The notes under the pieces are model-generated. The model was given only the letters and a program-made list of their open reading frames with translations, made no database searches and was not told the origin of the DNA. The translations under genes and the position numbers were made by a program. From an uncultured Lachnospiraceae bacterium (GTDB lineage Bacteria > Bacillota > Clostridia > Lachnospirales > Lachnospiraceae), in contig CADCQU010000063.1 in assembly GCA_902803635.1 (NCBI GenBank), positions 1 through 6,234 on the forward strand: a DNA stretch of 6,234 nt, in the 5' to 3' direction. Shown here in pieces: positions 4,282 through 6,234 of the stretch; positions within the stretch are counted from its first letter, which is position 1, and each line of letters starts with the position of its first letter.

Positions 4282-6114
4282 TCAATCCCCCATCGACTCC
4301 GGCAAGATCGGGATGATCATATTTTCCTTAAACTCCTCGCGCGGCAGGAACGGAGCCATATCCTCCAGCGGGGCCGAGGCCATGCTGCCATTTGCCAGCC
4401 TTCTCGATGCAGTCTTCGGCAGGGTCTTCTGGAGCTTCGATACCTTGACGCGGCAAATGGCGCTTTCCTCGGAAGCGAGGGTATCCCGAATCGTCTTTGC
4501 AAGCGTCCCGCTCTCGCCGCTCTCGAAATAGGCAAAGCCAAACAAATGCGCGAGTCCTTCCGGTGACGGGAAGCTGAGGTCCCCGCTGTCCGGCCCGGTC
4601 CCCACGGTATTTGGACCGAAGAAGCCCGTCTGGGTGAGGCGGATCGACTGGTAGCCCTCGTTGTCCACGATAAAGAGCTTGAAGCGAACCTTGTTCTGCG
4701 CCAGCGTCTGGAACTCCTGCAGGTTCATCATGAGGCTTCCCTCGCCGGTCACGCCGATGATCTCCTGCCCCTTCGCGGCGCGGGAGAGGCCGACGATTGC
4801 CGGAAGGTCAAAGCCCATCGCGGCCGCGTTCGAATTGGTAATGAGACGCTGCCCCTCTTTTATGGGAAGCACCTGCCCAGCCACGACCCGCGAGGTTCCG
4901 ACGCTGATCTGCAAGATTGCCTCCTCCGGGAGGGCCTTTGCAAGCTCGTTGTAAAATGCGTAGATCGTGCTCCGGCCTTCCTCCAGGGTTTTATAATGCT
5001 CCTCCGTCACCACGGGATATCTTTCCCGCCATGTGTGGATTTTCTGCAGCCACGCATCTTGTGCAGCGAAGGAAGCCTTCCGCGCCTCTTTTAGCAGCAC
5101 CTCCAGAAAGTCCTTCGCGTCCGCCTGGATCTTCAGATCCGCTCGGATCCCCGGCTTTTCAAGTTCATTTACATCGATATCCACCGCCGCCACGAAGGCC
5201 TCCCGCGCCCACTGGTGCGCGTTGAAGCCGACCTGCGCGTAGCCGAGGCGGCTGCCGATGGCAAGGACGAAATCGCTGTTCTGCACGGCGAAATTTCCCG
5301 CGCGGTCGCCGGTCCCGCCGGTGCGGCCCGCAAAGAGCGGGTCGTCGCCCGGAAACACGTCGAGGGCCGCCGTATTTGTCACGACGGGCACACCCATTTC
5401 CCTGGCAAATGTCCGCAGTGCCTCCACCGCCCCCGCAAGCCTTACGCCGTTCCCCGGGAAGAGGACCGGGCGTTTGGCAGCCTTGAGGCGGGAAAGCACC
5501 TCGCGCACCTCCTTTAAGGAAATGGCCGGCGGAAGCGTTGAAACATCCTCGGAGTGTTCGTAGCCCCGAAGTTCCTTCGTCTCCACCGTCGCGCCCTGCA
5601 CGTCGAGCGGGACGTCAAGCCACACCGGCCCCGGCCGCCCGGTATTTGCCAGAAAATACGCCCGCTCCAGGTGGTAGCGGATGTCCTCCGGCCTCTCCAC
5701 AAGGGCCGCGTACTTCGTGATGCTCGAAACGACCGGGATGATGTCGCACTCCTGGATCCCGCGATTCCGTAAAAGAACTCCCTGGTTCCTCGCCATCGTC
5801 GGGAACCGCACCTGCCCGGAGAAAATGAACATCGGAATCGAGCTGACGAAGGCCGCCATCGCGGGGGTGACCATGTTAGTCGCGCCCGGCCCGCCCGTCA
5901 CGCAGACCGCCGCCATTTGTCCCGACAATCTGGCAAATGCCTCGGCCGCGAAGCCGCACCCCTGTTCCATGTGCTGGTACGTACAGTGAAGGCGTATGTG
6001 ATGCCCGAACGAATCGTTCATATGCATGGCAAGGCCGCCCGGAATCGTGAACACCTCCCGGACGCCCGCATTTGCCAGAAAATCCGCCATATAATCCGAT
6101 ACCTTTTGCTTCAT
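4282..6114 (-). CDS. Thiamine-diphosphate-dependent, acetolactate-synthase-like enzyme of the polysaccharide-cluster type
   Basis: This 610-residue protein has three TPP-enzyme domains: N-terminal PYR domain (about 1-170), central domain (about 195-330) and C-terminal PP domain (about 380-550). The cofactor-activating Glu50 sits in TYQHMEQGCG, with GGPGATN at 74-80. The Mg/TPP site is GEGSLMMN (457-464) instead of the usual GDG, with DNEGY at 484-488. The stretch GYQSIRLTQTGFFG, then TGPDSGDLSFP, and a C-terminal tail with PLEDMAPFLPREEF resemble the branch found in O-antigen and capsule loci rather than biosynthetic IlvB. That branch includes YerE of Yersinia, which transfers a two-carbon unit from pyruvate to a CDP-keto-sugar. 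Substrate here is inferred from neighbours only. The start at 6114 (MKQKVSDYMADFL) has GAGGG seven bases upstream. An in-frame ATG at 6132 has a weaker site. It begins the visible four-gene run. Confidence 0.9.
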   Translation of the reverse strand: MKQKVSDYMADFLANAGVREVFTIPGGLAMHMNDSFGHHIRLHCTYQHMEQGCGFAAEAFARLSGQMAAVCVTGGPGATNMVTPAMAAFVSSIPMFIFSGQVRFPTMARNQGVLLRNRGIQECDIIPVVSSITKYAALVERPEDIRYHLERAYFLANTGRPGPVWLDVPLDVQGATVETKELRGYEHSEDVSTLPPAISLKEVREVLSRLKAAKRPVLFPGNGVRLAGAVEALRTFAREMGVPVVTNTAALDVFPGDDPLFAGRTGGTGDRAGNFAVQNSDFVLAIGSRLGYAQVGFNAHQWAREAFVAAVDIDVNELEKPGIRADLKIQADAKDFLEVLLKEARKASFAAQDAWLQKIHTWRERYPVVTEEHYKTLEEGRSTIYAFYNELAKALPEEAILQISVGTSRVVAGQVLPIKEGQRLITNSNAAAMGFDLPAIVGLSRAAKGQEIIGVTGEGSLMMNLQEFQTLAQNKVRFKLFIVDNEGYQSIRLTQTGFFGPNTVGTGPDSGDLSFPSPEGLAHLFGFAYFESGESGTLAKTIRDTLASEESAICRVKVSKLQKTLPKTASRRLANGSMASAPLEDMAPFLPREEFKENMIIPILPESMGD

Positions 6115-6167
6115 TCCTTCGCCCTCTTCCATTTTTCTGTTACTCTTATTCAGCTCCCCGGTTTTCT

Positions 6168-6234
6168 GTCATTCTGAGGAGCGAAGCGACGAAGAATCCC
6201 GTTAACTTTGCGAAAAAACTTACGGGATTCTTCG
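6168..6234. repeat. REP-like palindromic intergenic element, cut by the window edge
   Basis: The element begins GTCATTCTGAGGAGCGAAG at 6168 and carries two exact 13-base arms, CGAAGAATCCCGT (6190-6202) and ACGGGATTCTTCG (6222-6234), around a 19-base spacer. Words like TCATTCTGAG-GCGAAGCGA-GAATC occur as dispersed intergenic repeats in many bacterial genomes (from memory, not searched). The right arm probably continues past the edge into the mirror of the left flank, making a pair of inverted elements. No T tract follows inside the window, so I do not call it a terminator. It lies upstream of the TPP-enzyme gene. No clear promoter is visible between it and that gene. Confidence 0.6.

Larger units (their letters stand above)
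433..6076. repeat. Dispersed iterated octamer GGCAAATG, 17 copies
   Basis: Plus-strand copies begin at 1191, 1232, 2252, 3712, 3751, 4452, 5404 and 5932. Minus-strand copies (CATTTGCC on the plus strand) begin at 433, 487, 529, 1330, 2113, 2307, 3255, 4389 and 6069. The core hexamer CAAATG occurs 25 times counting both strands. With equal base frequencies about 0.2 octamers and 3 hexamers would be expected. Fourteen copies lie in genes and three in the leader upstream of the AraC-type gene. Three of the 14 are explained by the tandem repeat near the left edge. The function is unknown; see findings. Confidence 0.85.

Noticed and set aside
4282..6114. Calling the TPP enzyme IlvB (acetolactate synthase large subunit)
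   Set aside because: The tail and the motifs around residues 488-515 fit the polysaccharide-cluster branch, there is no small-subunit gene nearby, and the neighbours are sugar enzymes.
6115..6132. Upstream ATG at 6132 as start of the TPP enzyme
   Set aside because: Its ribosome binding site is weak, and the six added residues are themselves the SD-rich region of the ATG at 6114.
6190..6234. Intrinsic terminator at the right edge
   Set aside because: The 19-base spacer is long and no T tract follows either arm within the window.

Overview
The window is about 6.2 kb of moderately GC-rich bacterial DNA. Every credible gene lies on the minus strand, so the biological order runs from right to left. 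Close gene packing, purine-rich ribosome binding sites, an intrinsic terminator and sigma-70-type promoter hexamers suggest a Firmicute. A member of the Negativicutes (Selenomonas-like) is my best guess from protein style, but this is inference and was not checked by any search.

The right part (about 6114 down to 1540) is a tight four-gene run: a thiamine-diphosphate (TPP) enzyme of the acetolactate-synthase-like branch found in surface-polysaccharide clusters; a HAD phosphatase/phosphomutase; an extended-SDR NAD(P)-dependent sugar epimerase/reductase; and the tRNA 2-thiouridylase MnmA. Gaps are 27, 9-15 and 12 bases, and an intrinsic terminator (1473-1499) closes the run. The first three genes look like part of a pathway for a modified, possibly branched, nucleotide sugar. 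MnmA is an unrelated housekeeping tRNA-modification enzyme at the tail of the unit. Upstream of the TPP gene, at the right window edge, is a REP-like palindromic intergenic element.

The middle (1166-1539, 374 bases) is a regulatory intergenic region. It holds the terminator, an AT-rich tract, two possible minus-strand promoters, a perfect 8+8 inverted repeat around one -10 box, and a leader of roughly 180 bases with a possible 19-codon upstream ORF.

The left part is a second transcription unit. It encodes an AraC-type regulator with a short, degenerate receiver-like N-terminus (575-1165). Overlapping it by one base (TGATG) is an unrecognised gene that runs off the left edge (575 to 1). That gene has no stop codon in the window and is easily missed. 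It starts with four 18-residue Cys-containing repeats and continues into an acidic region.

The most striking signal is not a gene. The octamer GGCAAATG occurs 17 times in 6.2 kb (about 0.2 expected with equal base frequencies), 8 on the plus strand and 9 on the minus strand. It falls in coding and leader DNA, and within genes it is read in all six possible codon phases. This looks like a genome-wide, DNA-level iterated word, comparable in density to the DNA uptake sequences of Neisseria and Haemophilus.
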